A stretch of 64,000 nt of DNA from JAQGMJ01 sp036498945 (GTDB lineage: Bacteria > Pseudomonadota > Gammaproteobacteria > Burkholderiales > JAEUOS01). This document shows, piece after piece, positions 8,298-16,129 of the stretch. How positions within the stretch are numbered: the first letter of the stretch is position 1; every line of letters starts with the position of its first letter. The DNA lies in contig DASYEQ010000015.1 in the NCBI GenBank assembly GCA_036498945.1, forward strand, positions 1 through 64,000, in the 5' to 3' direction. The notes below the pieces were generated by a model. The model was not told where the DNA came from and searched no databases. It saw nothing but the letters and a program-made list of their open reading frames with translations. A program made the translations under genes and the position numbers.

Positions 8298-9157
8298 GCG
8301 CTCACCCGGCCGAACAGCCCGCGCGGGCGGAAGGCGATGACGAAGATCATCGGCAGGAACAGGATGACGTAGGCAAGATCAGGCATCAAGGCAATACCGA
8401 AGGTGTAGACAAAACCGATGATGAAACTGCCGACGAAGGCGCCGATGAGACTGCCGACGCCGCCCAGGATCACCACGATCAGGGCCAGCGGCAGCATGTC
8501 GGAATCCAGCCCCGGGTAGGCCGAGAGAATCGGCCCGCCGATGATGCCGCCGACGCCGGCCAGCCCCGCGCCCATGCAGAACACCGTGGTGAACAGGCGC
8601 GACACCGGAATGCCGACCGCGCGCGCCATCTGCATGTCGTCGACGCCGGCGCGGATCATCGCGCCCAGGCGGGTGCGCTCGATCAGGAAGTACAGGGCGC
8701 CGGCTACCAGGATGGCGACCACCACCACCGCCAGGCGATAGGCCGGGAACATGAAGTTCATCAGGTGCAAGGGAGCGCGCAGCAATTCCGGCGTCGGAAT
8801 CGGGATCGGGTCACCGCCCCAGACGATCAGTGCGAGGTCGGCAATGATCAGCGAGGCACCCAGCGTCACCAGCACCTGCCCCTGCGAATTGCCCGCCAGC
8901 GGCCGTAGCACGAAGCGCTCGAAAAAGCCGCCGATGACGGCGATCGACAGTCCGCCGAGCAGGGCCGCCAGCCAGAAGTCGGTAACCCCATGCCTTATGT
9001 AGGTGATACCGATGTAGGCCCCCAGCATGAAAAACGCCCCGTGCGTCAGGTTGGCGATACGCATCAGGCCGAAGATCAGGGAAAACCCGGATGACAGCAG
9101 GAACAACAGGCCGCCGAGCGACAGGCTGTTGAGGGTTTGGATGACCCAGAATTGCAT
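8294..9157 (-). CDS. livH: Branched-chain-type ABC transporter permease LivH (set A)
   Basis: A 287-residue polytopic permease, first gene of the operon. The signature NLTHGAFFMLGAYIG near residue 37 and the ATPase-contact loop RAGVDDMQMARAVGI near residue 190 are intact. The last helix region ends in FRPRGLFGR. A GGAGG element precedes the ATG. It lies 158 bp downstream of the CocE/NonD hydrolase gene on the same strand. That spacing is wide enough for its own promoter, so co-transcription with the hydrolase is possible but not shown. Confidence 0.93.
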   Translation of the reverse strand: MQFWVIQTLNSLSLGGLLFLLSSGFSLIFGLMRIANLTHGAFFMLGAYIGITYIRHGVTDFWLAALLGGLSIAVIGGFFERFVLRPLAGNSQGQVLVTLGASLIIADLALIVWGGDPIPIPTPELLRAPLHLMNFMFPAYRLAVVVVAILVAGALYFLIERTRLGAMIRAGVDDMQMARAVGIPVSRLFTTVFCMGAGLAGVGGIIGGPILSAYPGLDSDMLPLALIVVILGGVGSLIGAFVGSFIIGFVYTFGIALMPDLAYVILFLPMIFVIAFRPRGLFGRVSA

Positions 9158-9315
9158 GCGGCCTCCGCGCTACGCGTACACGCGCGGCGAAGCCGGCGCG
9201 CACGGCAAGGCGCCGGGAATGAATCCGGTGTGGTGTTCCATCAATGTCTCCGATCTCGTTGTTGCGGGCAGGCCGTTGAGCGACGACCCCGCCCGGGGCA
9301 TTTCTTGCAGCAGCA

Positions 9316-11064
9316 CTACTTTCCCTTCTTCGGAGGGATCACCGGCAGCAGCAGGTGCGAGGGGTATTTCGGCCCGCAATGCAGGGTAACATCGCCGTCG
9401 AAAATTTTGGCCGGGCGGTCGGCCGGGTCGTCATGCAGGAAAGGCCCGCAGCCGCGCAGCGGATATTTCATGTTCGACAGGTAGCCCGGCTCGCCGGCGT
9501 ATTCGTAGTCCTTGCCGCGCACGGTGACGGCGAGACGATAGCCCGGCGGCACCACGATGCAGGTGGGAATGATCTCGATGTCGAGCTCGACGATCTCGCC
9601 GGGCTTCAGCGGCTGCTTCTCGTCGTGCGTCAGGTACGGGCGGTACGGCTTGGAGCGCTTCTTGTCCAGCTTGCGGTGCGAGGCGCGCTGCCAGCCCTGG
9701 GCAATCGGCGTATGCGGGTCGAGCGTGCCCTGGAAGGTGATTTCCTTCATGTCGGGCGTGAACAGGCGCACGACGATGAACAGGTCCGCATCCTTGGTGG
9801 AGGACGAGACGAACAGCTTCATTGCAAGGGGGCCGGTGACCTCGACTTCCTTTTCCTGCGCCGGCAGCATGAAGGTCACACCGTCGGACATGCCGCGGTA
9901 GGTCAGCTTGCGGTTACGCGCCGGCGCCTTGTTGCCGAGCGTCAGGTTGGCGGTGTCGAGGAACAGCTTGGTCCACTTGGTGCGCTTGAGCGGCCACTCG
10001 TTCTCGAAGCGCTGCACGAACTTGTCGACATGGCGCACCTGCAGCAGCACCGGCGGGGTCTTGTCCCAGCCGTTCTTCTTGCCCTTGAGATAGTAGTCGA
10101 AGAACTTGAGCTGCAGCTTGCGGCCATAGTCGGTGTAGAAATGGGTCCAGTGCTCCAGCCCGTGGCACTCCAGCCACTTGTTCTTCGAAGCCGACTGGGT
10201 GAAGCCTTCGTAGTTGCCGCGCGGGTGCAGGCCCTGCCCGCCCCAGTTGGCAGCCGACAGCATGGGCACCGTCACCTTGGACCAGTCGGGCAGGCGCGGC
10301 TTCCAGTAATCGTCGAACATCTCGTGCTTGCGCACCATCGCCGGATGGTCTTCGCGGTTCTTGGCCAGTTCCGCCTGCGTCAGGGTATCCGGACCGCAGA
10401 CCAGCTCACCGGTAACCGCGCTCTTCGGCCCGCGCGTGCCGAGGCCATGCTGCACGGTGGTGACCTGCATCGGGAACCAGTTGGGCACGAAGCAGGACAT
10501 GATGCCGCCGTGGTGGCTGACCTCGCGATACATGTCGGCGGAGCCTTCCCACGGGCAGATCGCGGCCAGGTGCGGCGGCTGCAGCGCGGCGACAGCCCAC
10601 TGGTTCATCGCCAGGTAGGAGATGCCGTTCATCCCCACCTTGCCATTGCTCCAGGGCTGGACGCCGGCCCACTCGATGCACTGGTAGATGTCCTTGGTCT
10701 CGTTCGGGCTCCAGATTTCCATGTAGCCGGGCGAGCGCCCCGCGCCGCGCGAATCGACGCGCACGCAGACGTAATTTTCAGGCACCCATTTTTCCGGATC
10801 GACCACTTCCCAGTTCTGGTACTTGTTGGTCGAGCCCTCGGCAACCTCGGGATGTTCGCGCACCATGTTGTCCCAGGCGGTCTTGTAGCCTTCCTGGAAC
10901 GCGAGGCCCTTGCCATAGGGGCCATAGGTCAGAAGCACCGGAAACTTGCCTGCGCGGTCCGGGCGAAAAATGTCCGCGCGCAATTGCACGCCGTCTTCCA
11001 TCGCGATAGGCACGTCCCAATCGATGCGCATGCCATCCCGAACTTCGCTTTTGAATGCGTCCAT
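9316..11064 (-). CDS. CocE/NonD family hydrolase
   Basis: A 582-residue serine hydrolase of the X-Pro dipeptidyl-peptidase/CocE type, which cleaves esters or amides. The alpha/beta-hydrolase start is DGVQLRADIFRP followed by FPVLLTYGPYG. The nucleophile Ser149 lies in GMNGISYLAM. A C-terminal jelly-roll domain from about residue 340 (LTYRGMSDGVTFM, then VTGPLAMKLFVSSSTKDADLFI) matches the PepX_C domain. The start has a strong GGAGGAG ribosome site. No signal peptide is seen, so it is probably cytoplasmic. Its location beside a liv-type transporter suggests it acts on an imported ester or amide, but the substrate is unknown. Confidence 0.9.
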   Translation of the reverse strand: MDAFKSEVRDGMRIDWDVPIAMEDGVQLRADIFRPDRAGKFPVLLTYGPYGKGLAFQEGYKTAWDNMVREHPEVAEGSTNKYQNWEVVDPEKWVPENYVCVRVDSRGAGRSPGYMEIWSPNETKDIYQCIEWAGVQPWSNGKVGMNGISYLAMNQWAVAALQPPHLAAICPWEGSADMYREVSHHGGIMSCFVPNWFPMQVTTVQHGLGTRGPKSAVTGELVCGPDTLTQAELAKNREDHPAMVRKHEMFDDYWKPRLPDWSKVTVPMLSAANWGGQGLHPRGNYEGFTQSASKNKWLECHGLEHWTHFYTDYGRKLQLKFFDYYLKGKKNGWDKTPPVLLQVRHVDKFVQRFENEWPLKRTKWTKLFLDTANLTLGNKAPARNRKLTYRGMSDGVTFMLPAQEKEVEVTGPLAMKLFVSSSTKDADLFIVVRLFTPDMKEITFQGTLDPHTPIAQGWQRASHRKLDKKRSKPYRPYLTHDEKQPLKPGEIVELDIEIIPTCIVVPPGYRLAVTVRGKDYEYAGEPGYLSNMKYPLRGCGPFLHDDPADRPAKIFDGDVTLHCGPKYPSHLLLPVIPPKKGK

Positions 11065-11129
11065 GTCTCCTCCGGGTCAAGCTGGCGCATTGGAGCCGAA
11101 TCAACCCTGCACTGTCAACGCATCTTCAA

Positions 11130-11145
11130 CTTATCAGCCGATAAG
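11130..11145. promoter_or_regulatory. Palindromic operator candidate between divergent genes
   Basis: A perfect inverted repeat, CTTATC-AGCC-GATAAG, lies in the 210-bp region between the divergent CocE hydrolase and the dehydrogenase. Its position and symmetry fit a dimeric repressor or LysR/GntR-type site. No regulator gene is adjacent, so the cognate protein is unknown. Confidence 0.45.
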
Positions 11146-11274
11146 CAACCGCTATGTCTCGCGAGACCCTTACGCACTGCGCGTGATGCTAGCATCCGCG
11201 AGTCGTATGACAACGGGCGATGACACACGCCATCGCAACACGCAACGTCCGGTAAGAATTCCAAGGAGACACGC

Positions 11275-12162
11275 ATGCAAATCGGCTTGCCCGGCACCGG
11301 CCGCATGGGCGCGGCAATCGTCCGCCGCCTGATTGATAGCGGACATCAACTGACGGTGTGGAACCGCACCGCGGACAAATTGAAACCCCTGATCGACGCC
11401 GGCGCCAAGGCGGCTGCGTCCCCGAAGGAACTGGCGGAAAAAAGCGAGATGGTCATCACCATCCTCAGCAACGCCGAGGCCATCGATGCGTTGTTCGAAG
11501 GGCCCAATGGCTTTCTCGCCGGCAACCTCAAGGGCAAGCTGTTCATCGAGATGAGCACAGTGCGCCCGGAGATCGAGATCGCGCTCGACAAGAAGCTGCG
11601 CGCCGCCGGCGCCGCGCTGATCGAGTGCCCGGTGGGCGGCACTGTCGGCCCGGCGCGCGACGGCAAGCTCTTGGGCTTCGTCGGTGGGGAGGACGCGGAC
11701 GTGGCGCGCGCGCGCGCCGTGCTGGAGCAGATGTGCCGCCGCGTCGAGCACGTCGGCAAGATCGGCGCTGGCGCCAGCATGAAGCTGGCGATCAACCTGC
11801 CGCTACTGGTCTACTGGCAGGCGCTATCCGAAGCCTTGTCGCTGATCGAGCCGCTCAAGCTCGACCCGGCGCGCGTGATGGACATTCTCGCCGATACCTC
11901 CGGCGGCCCCAACATGCTGAAGAATCGCGCCCCCGCGATCGCCAAAGTGCTCAAGGGCGAAGACATCGGCCCGCCGACCATGGACATCAACCTGATGTGC
12001 AAGGACATGCGGGCGATGATCGACGAAGCGAAATCCCTCGGCCGCCCCTTGCCGGTGACACAGCGGGCGATGGAAATGTTCGCCGATGCCGCCGGCCACG
12101 GCCAGGGAGAGGTCGACGCGATCAAGTTTCCCGCCTATTGGCTGTCGCGGCCGAAGCAGTAG
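11275..12162 (+). CDS. NAD(P)-dependent beta-hydroxyacid dehydrogenase (3-hydroxyisobutyrate dehydrogenase family)
   Basis: A 295-residue enzyme of the 3-hydroxyisobutyrate/tartronate semialdehyde reductase family. The Rossmann motif at the very N-terminus is IGLPGTGRMG, with Pro where many members have GLGxMG. The family blocks FIEMSTVRP, ECPVGGTVGPARDGKL and GAGASMKLAIN are present, and Lys170 is the catalytic lysine. A strong AAGGAGA ribosome site precedes the ATG. It is divergent from the CocE hydrolase and shares its upstream region, so joint regulation is plausible. A terminator follows. The substrate is not evident. Confidence 0.9.
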   Translation: MQIGLPGTGRMGAAIVRRLIDSGHQLTVWNRTADKLKPLIDAGAKAAASPKELAEKSEMVITILSNAEAIDALFEGPNGFLAGNLKGKLFIEMSTVRPEIEIALDKKLRAAGAALIECPVGGTVGPARDGKLLGFVGGEDADVARARAVLEQMCRRVEHVGKIGAGASMKLAINLPLLVYWQALSEALSLIEPLKLDPARVMDILADTSGGPNMLKNRAPAIAKVLKGEDIGPPTMDINLMCKDMRAMIDEAKSLGRPLPVTQRAMEMFADAAGHGQGEVDAIKFPAYWLSRPKQ

Positions 12163-12182
12163 GCGCCGTGGCCGCGCAAAAC

Positions 12183-12209
12183 AAAAAAGCCGGCAACGCC
12201 GGCTTTTTT
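12183..12209. terminator. Bidirectional terminator between convergent genes
   Basis: A 12-bp stem (six A then gccggc, paired with gccggc then six T) encloses a 3-nt loop. The flanking A- and T-runs make it work in both directions. It separates the dehydrogenase gene from the convergent small secreted-protein gene. Confidence 0.85.
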
Positions 12210-12261
12210 GCTGCTTCCCCCTCTTCCCCGTTCCCCTCCAGGCACCGGGCCAGGCAGGCGC

Positions 12262-12600
12262 CTACTCCTCGCAGGCGGCAACCACCACCTGGCAGCTATC
12301 GCCCTGGCCACACATCGCGCGCGCCTTGCTGATCGCGGCGGCCCTGCCCATGTCGAAACCGTAGCCGTAGCGCTTGCCGGAAGAGACATAAGCGCCGCAA
12401 CTGTTCGTCAGCACCGGTTCTGCGCACGACGCCCCCTGGCACCCGATCGGCGCAGCAGTCTTGATCACTTGCGCGGAATCCGCGCCCGGCTCGTACACGG
12501 CCGACTTCGCCTTGACATCGGATTCAGCGGCGAACGCACCTCCCTGCGCCAGCAAGCCACAAGCAAACACGACAGCGGAAACAACGGCGGAGATTTTCAT
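12262..12600 (-). CDS. Small secreted protein, DUF4189-like
   Basis: A 112-residue protein with a clear Sec signal peptide (residues 1-24, ending AFA-A). The mature part has six cysteines and a C-terminal block, KRYGYGFDMGRAAAISKARAMC then SCQVVVAACEE. This resembles DUF4189, where a cysteine pair and an alternating Ala/Gly segment recur. The frame is open to 12663, but the ATG at 12600 starts exactly at the signal peptide. The function is unknown, and a periplasmic or secreted location is likely. The family match is from memory and moderate. Confidence 0.7.
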   Translation of the reverse strand: MKISAVVSAVVFACGLLAQGGAFAAESDVKAKSAVYEPGADSAQVIKTAAPIGCQGASCAEPVLTNSCGAYVSSGKRYGYGFDMGRAAAISKARAMCGQGDSCQVVVAACEE

Positions 12601-12850
12601 ATTGGATTTGCCTCCCAGAGTTGATTCAAACGTGAGTGAATCGGATGGAAGGCAATCTAACATGCGTGTTATGGCTTTTCGCCATGCTTAACCAAAGTTG
12701 ACATGTCACCGGAATTAACAATCGCGCCGGCGCTCTGTGCGCACAAAGGCTGCGTGCAACGGCCGGCACGGAACACGCCGCGCGTGTGCATAGTGCACGA
12801 AAAAGAAATGGCCGGCTTCAGGCTGGCACGGCTGCGTTAAAACAACGCAT

Positions 12851-12886
12851 GTAAAAAAACAAAAGCCAGCATTGCGCTGGCTTTTT
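12851..12886 (-). terminator. Terminator of the tRNA-Ala/tRNA-Glu transcript
   Basis: A 7-bp GC stem (agccagc/gctggct) flanked by A and T bases. On the minus strand it is followed by tttgttttttt. It lies 4 bp after the 3' end of tRNA-Glu. Confidence 0.88.
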
Positions 12887-12889
12887 AAC

Positions 12890-12965
12890 TGGCGTCCCCT
12901 GCGGGATTCGAACCCGCGTACTTACCGTGAAAGGGTAATGTCCTAGGCCTCTAGACGAAGGGGAC
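12890..12965 (-). tRNA. tRNA-Glu (anticodon TTC)
   Basis: A 76-nt cloverleaf with CCA encoded. The acceptor stem is GTCCCCT paired with AGGGGAC, the discriminator base is G, and the anticodon loop is CTTTCAC, giving TTC. The T-loop GGTTCGAATCC is canonical. It is the distal gene of a two-tRNA transcript downstream of gltX, whose enzyme charges this tRNA. Confidence 0.97.
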
Positions 12966-13014
12966 AACGTTCTTGAAACTACGTCCGGACTACGCTACTG
13001 CTTTAGTGTTCGGG

Positions 13015-13090
<76 letters not shown>

Positions 13091-13103
13091 AACCGAAGCT
13101 AAA

Positions 13104-13132
13104 ATTATAGCGGGGAATTGCCCATTTTGCAA
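13104..13132 (-). promoter_or_regulatory. Sigma-70 promoter for tRNA-Ala/tRNA-Glu
   Basis: The -35 hexamer TTGCAA and a perfect -10 TATAAT are separated by 17 bp. They end 13 bp before the 5' end of tRNA-Ala. The site lies after the gltX stop codon, so the tRNAs can be transcribed independently of gltX. Confidence 0.82.
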
Positions 13133-13149
13133 ACTTCCGCAACAAAACT

Positions 13150-14544
13150 TTAAAAATTCCCCAGCGCCTGTAGGACCCGTTCACGGCCGAACAGTTCCAG
13201 CACGGCATCCAGCGAAGGCGTCTGCGTCTGCCCTGCCACCAGCACTCGCACCGGCATGGCCAATTGGGGCATTTTCAGGCCGTGCTGGGTCAGGGTTTCC
13301 TTTACCACGGCGGCAATCGCCGGCTTTTCCCAGGCAACGGCGCCGAGCTTCTCACGCAGGGCGGCAAGGGCCGGCTTGACGGCGTCGGTGACGTGCTGCG
13401 CCAGCAGTTCAGGCGTGGCGCGGATGTTGCCGTAGAACAGGTGGGCGGCGTCGGCGACCTCCTGCAGGGTGTGCGCCCGGTCCTTCACCAGCGCCACCAC
13501 CCTCACCAGATCGGGGCCGCCCGCCAGTTTGGCGCCGGAGGCCTCGATGCGCGGGCCAACCAAACCCGCCAGGCGGGCGTTGTCCGCCTCCTTGATGTAC
13601 TCGTGGTTCAGCCAGGTGAGCTTGGCCTGGTCGAACTGCGCCGCCGAGCGGCTCACCTGCGCGAGGTCGAACCACTCGACGAACTTGTCGCGCGGGAATT
13701 TTTCGGCATCGCCGTGGCTCCAGCCCAGGCGCGCCAGGTAGTTGAACAGCGCCTCCGGCAGATAGCCTTCGGCGGCGTAATGCATCACGCTGACGGACTC
13801 GCCGTGCAGGCGCTTGGAGAGCTTCTCGCCGTCATGCCCCAGCACGGTCGGCAGGTGCGCGAACTCCGGCACCGGCGCCTTGAGCGCGCGGTAGATGTTG
13901 ATCTGCCGCGGCGTGTTGTTGACGTGGTCGTCGCCGCGCACCACGTGGGTGATCGCCATGTCGAGGTCGTCCACCACCACGGCGAAGTTGTAGGTCGGCA
14001 TCAGGTCGTCGCGCGCGATCACCAGGTCGTCGAGCTCGGTGTTGCTGATGCTGATCTCGCCCTTGACCAGGTCGTTCCAGGTCACCAGGCCATCGTCCGG
14101 ATTGCGAAAGCGGATTACCGGCTTGATGCCCTCGGGAACCGGCTTGCCCTGGGCGTTTTCCGGGCGCCAGCGGCCGTCGTAGCGCGGCTTGATCCCCTTG
14201 GCGCGCTGCTCCTCGCGCAGCAAGTCGAGCTCTTCCTTGGTGGCGTAGCACTTGTAGGCGCGGCCATCGGCGAGCATCTCGGCGATCACCGCGCGATAAC
14301 GCTCCAGGCGCGCGGTCTGGCGGATCGGGCCTTCGTCGTAATCCAGGCCGAGCCAGGCCATGCTGTCGAGGATCACCTGCACCGACTCCTCGGTCGAGCG
14401 TTCGAGATCGGTGTCCTCGATGCGCAGGACGAATTTGCCGCCATGGTGGCGCGCATAGGCCCAGGAAAAGAGGCCGGCGCGGGCGTTGCCCAGGTGCATG
14501 AAGCCGGTCGGGCTGGGGGCGAAACGGGTGCGAACTTGCGTCAT
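13150..14544 (-). CDS. gltX: Glutamyl-tRNA synthetase
   Basis: A 464-residue class I aminoacyl-tRNA synthetase that charges tRNA-Glu. The HIGH-like motif is HLGN at residues 17-20, after the conserved RFAPSPTGFMHLG. The KMSKS-like motif is KLSKRLHG near residue 240. The frame is open to 14631, but the ATG at 14544 gives the usual start MTQVRTRFAPSPTG. The length is typical. It is followed by tRNA-Ala and tRNA-Glu on the same strand and is divergent from tRNA-Val. Confidence 0.97.
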   Translation of the reverse strand: MTQVRTRFAPSPTGFMHLGNARAGLFSWAYARHHGGKFVLRIEDTDLERSTEESVQVILDSMAWLGLDYDEGPIRQTARLERYRAVIAEMLADGRAYKCYATKEELDLLREEQRAKGIKPRYDGRWRPENAQGKPVPEGIKPVIRFRNPDDGLVTWNDLVKGEISISNTELDDLVIARDDLMPTYNFAVVVDDLDMAITHVVRGDDHVNNTPRQINIYRALKAPVPEFAHLPTVLGHDGEKLSKRLHGESVSVMHYAAEGYLPEALFNYLARLGWSHGDAEKFPRDKFVEWFDLAQVSRSAAQFDQAKLTWLNHEYIKEADNARLAGLVGPRIEASGAKLAGGPDLVRVVALVKDRAHTLQEVADAAHLFYGNIRATPELLAQHVTDAVKPALAALREKLGAVAWEKPAIAAVVKETLTQHGLKMPQLAMPVRVLVAGQTQTPSLDAVLELFGRERVLQALGNF

Positions 14545-14621
14545 TAGATGCTTTGCGAAAGAAAACGGGCTGCCGAAGGCTGAATTGTAGCTTTTGCGCC
14601 GCCGGATTTGCGCCCGGGGTT

Positions 14622-14650
14622 TTGCGTTCAATCCGACCCTGCGCTATAAT
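14622..14650 (+). promoter_or_regulatory. Sigma-70 promoter for tRNA-Val
   Basis: TTGCGT and a perfect TATAAT are separated by 17 bp, about 65 bp upstream of mature tRNA-Val. The interval between would be a 5' leader removed by RNase P. The same intergenic region also holds the gltX promoter on the other strand. Confidence 0.78.
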
Positions 14651-14716
14651 TCGGGGCTTCGCAAGCGGGTAGCATCGGCTTGCGCATCCAAGTCCACCGT
14701 CTTCGGGTGGCAGCTT

Positions 14717-14791
14717 GGGCGGTTAACTCAGCGGTAGAGTGCCACCTTCACACGGTGGAAGCCACTGGTTCGATCCCAGTACCGCCCACCA
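14717..14791 (+). tRNA. tRNA-Val (anticodon CAC)
   Basis: A 75-nt cloverleaf with CCA encoded. The acceptor stem GGGCGGT pairs with ACCGCCC, and the discriminator base is A. The anticodon stem CCACC/GGTGG holds the loop TTCACAC, giving CAC, which reads GTG, a frequent codon in this GC-rich genome. Confidence 0.97.
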
Positions 14792-14898
14792 AATTCCCCT
14801 CTGTTTTTGCCTGCGCAGGCCGGCTGCGGTGTCGATCTTTTGCGATGGCGCGCGCTTTCTCTGGCAAAATCGATCGCGCTTCCGTTTAGCCCGATCTC

Positions 14899-16122
14899 AT
14901 GTACAACATCCTGCAAGGCCTGCGCATCGTCGAATGCGCCTCCTTCATCGCCGCGCCCTCGTGCAGCCTGCATTTGCGCCAGATGGGCGCGCAAGTCATC
15001 CGCATCGACCCGATCGGCGGCGGCCCCGATTTCAGCCGCTGGCCGCTTTCCGGCAACGGCACCAGCCTCTACTGGGAAGGCCTGAACAAGGGCAAGCTGT
15101 CGATCGCCGTTGATTTCGGCAGTCCCGAGGGGCGCGAACTGGTGGCGCAGCTGGTCTGCGCGCCGGGCGCCGGTGGCGGCCTGTTCGTCACCAACTTTCC
15201 GGCCGAAGGCTTCCTCTCGCATGAGCGTCTGTGCCAGCGGCGCCCCGACCTCATCACCGCCCGCGTGATGGGCTGGGCTGACGGTACCCCTGCGGTGGAC
15301 TACACAGTCAACGCCGCCGTCGGTGTGCCTTACATGACCGGGCCGGTGGCGACCGCAGGCGAGCCGGTGAACCACGTGCTGCCGGCCTGGGACTTGGTCA
15401 CCGGCGCCTATGGCGCTTTCGCCCTGCTTGCCGCCGAGCGCCATCGCCAGGCCACCGGCATCGGGCAGGAGGTGCGCCTGCCACTTTCCGACGTCGCCGC
15501 GGCCACGCTCGGCCATCTCGGACAGGTCGCCGAAGCGCTGACCATCGGCGACCGTCCGAAAATGGGCAACAGCCTGTTCGGCGCCTTCGGCCGCGATTTC
15601 CGCACCGCCGATGGCGAACATCTGATGGTGGTGGCGATCACGCCGCGCCAATGGAGCGGGCTGATCGCCTGCCTCGGGCTGGAGCAGGCGATTGCCGGCA
15701 TCGAGGCGTCGCTGAGCGTTTCTTTCGCCAAGAACGAAGGCCTGCGCTTCACGCATCGCGATGTCATCTACGCGCTGATCGAAACCGCGATCGCGCGCCG
15801 CAGCGCCGCCGAGCTCGGGCCCCTGTTCGATGCCAAAGGCGTGTGCTGGGGGCCGTACCACACGCTCAAGGCGGCGATCGAGGCCGACCCGCGCCTGGTA
15901 CGCGACAACCCGCTGTTCGCGGCAGTCGCGCACCCCAGCGGGCACACCTACCCCACCCCGGGCGCGGCCGCCACGCTGACGCAAAGCACGCGTGGGGAGG
16001 CCACCCGTGCCCCGCGCCTGGGTGAACATACCGACCAGGTGCTGGCCGAACTCCTCGGCCTTACCGCGGCGCAGATCGGCAAGCTGCATGACAGCGGCCG
16101 CGTCGCCGTTGCAATAGATTGA
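14899..16122 (+). CDS. CaiB/BaiF CoA-transferase, mesaconyl-CoA C1-C4 transferase (Mct)-like
   Basis: A 407-residue family III CoA-transferase. The N-terminal GLRIVECASFIAAPSCSLHL and IRIDPIGGGPDFSRWP blocks resemble proteins annotated 2-methylfumaryl-CoA isomerase (Mct), which moves CoA within mesaconyl-CoA from C1 to C4. Asp165 in AWDLVTGAYGAFALLAA is positioned as the catalytic aspartate that forms the acyl anhydride. The next gene, 7 bp downstream, encodes a methylsuccinyl-CoA dehydrogenase-like enzyme whose product is mesaconyl-C1-CoA. That pairing supports the Mct call. A different intramolecular or intermolecular CoA transfer remains possible. Confidence 0.78.
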   Translation: MYNILQGLRIVECASFIAAPSCSLHLRQMGAQVIRIDPIGGGPDFSRWPLSGNGTSLYWEGLNKGKLSIAVDFGSPEGRELVAQLVCAPGAGGGLFVTNFPAEGFLSHERLCQRRPDLITARVMGWADGTPAVDYTVNAAVGVPYMTGPVATAGEPVNHVLPAWDLVTGAYGAFALLAAERHRQATGIGQEVRLPLSDVAAATLGHLGQVAEALTIGDRPKMGNSLFGAFGRDFRTADGEHLMVVAITPRQWSGLIACLGLEQAIAGIEASLSVSFAKNEGLRFTHRDVIYALIETAIARRSAAELGPLFDAKGVCWGPYHTLKAAIEADPRLVRDNPLFAAVAHPSGHTYPTPGAAATLTQSTRGEATRAPRLGEHTDQVLAELLGLTAAQIGKLHDSGRVAVAID

Positions 16123-16129
16123 GACCATC

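Noticed and set aside
9170..9379. A 69-residue minus-strand ORF in the gap before livH
   Set aside because: It overlaps the end of the CocE gene, has no ribosome site and shows no domain. It was treated as spacer.
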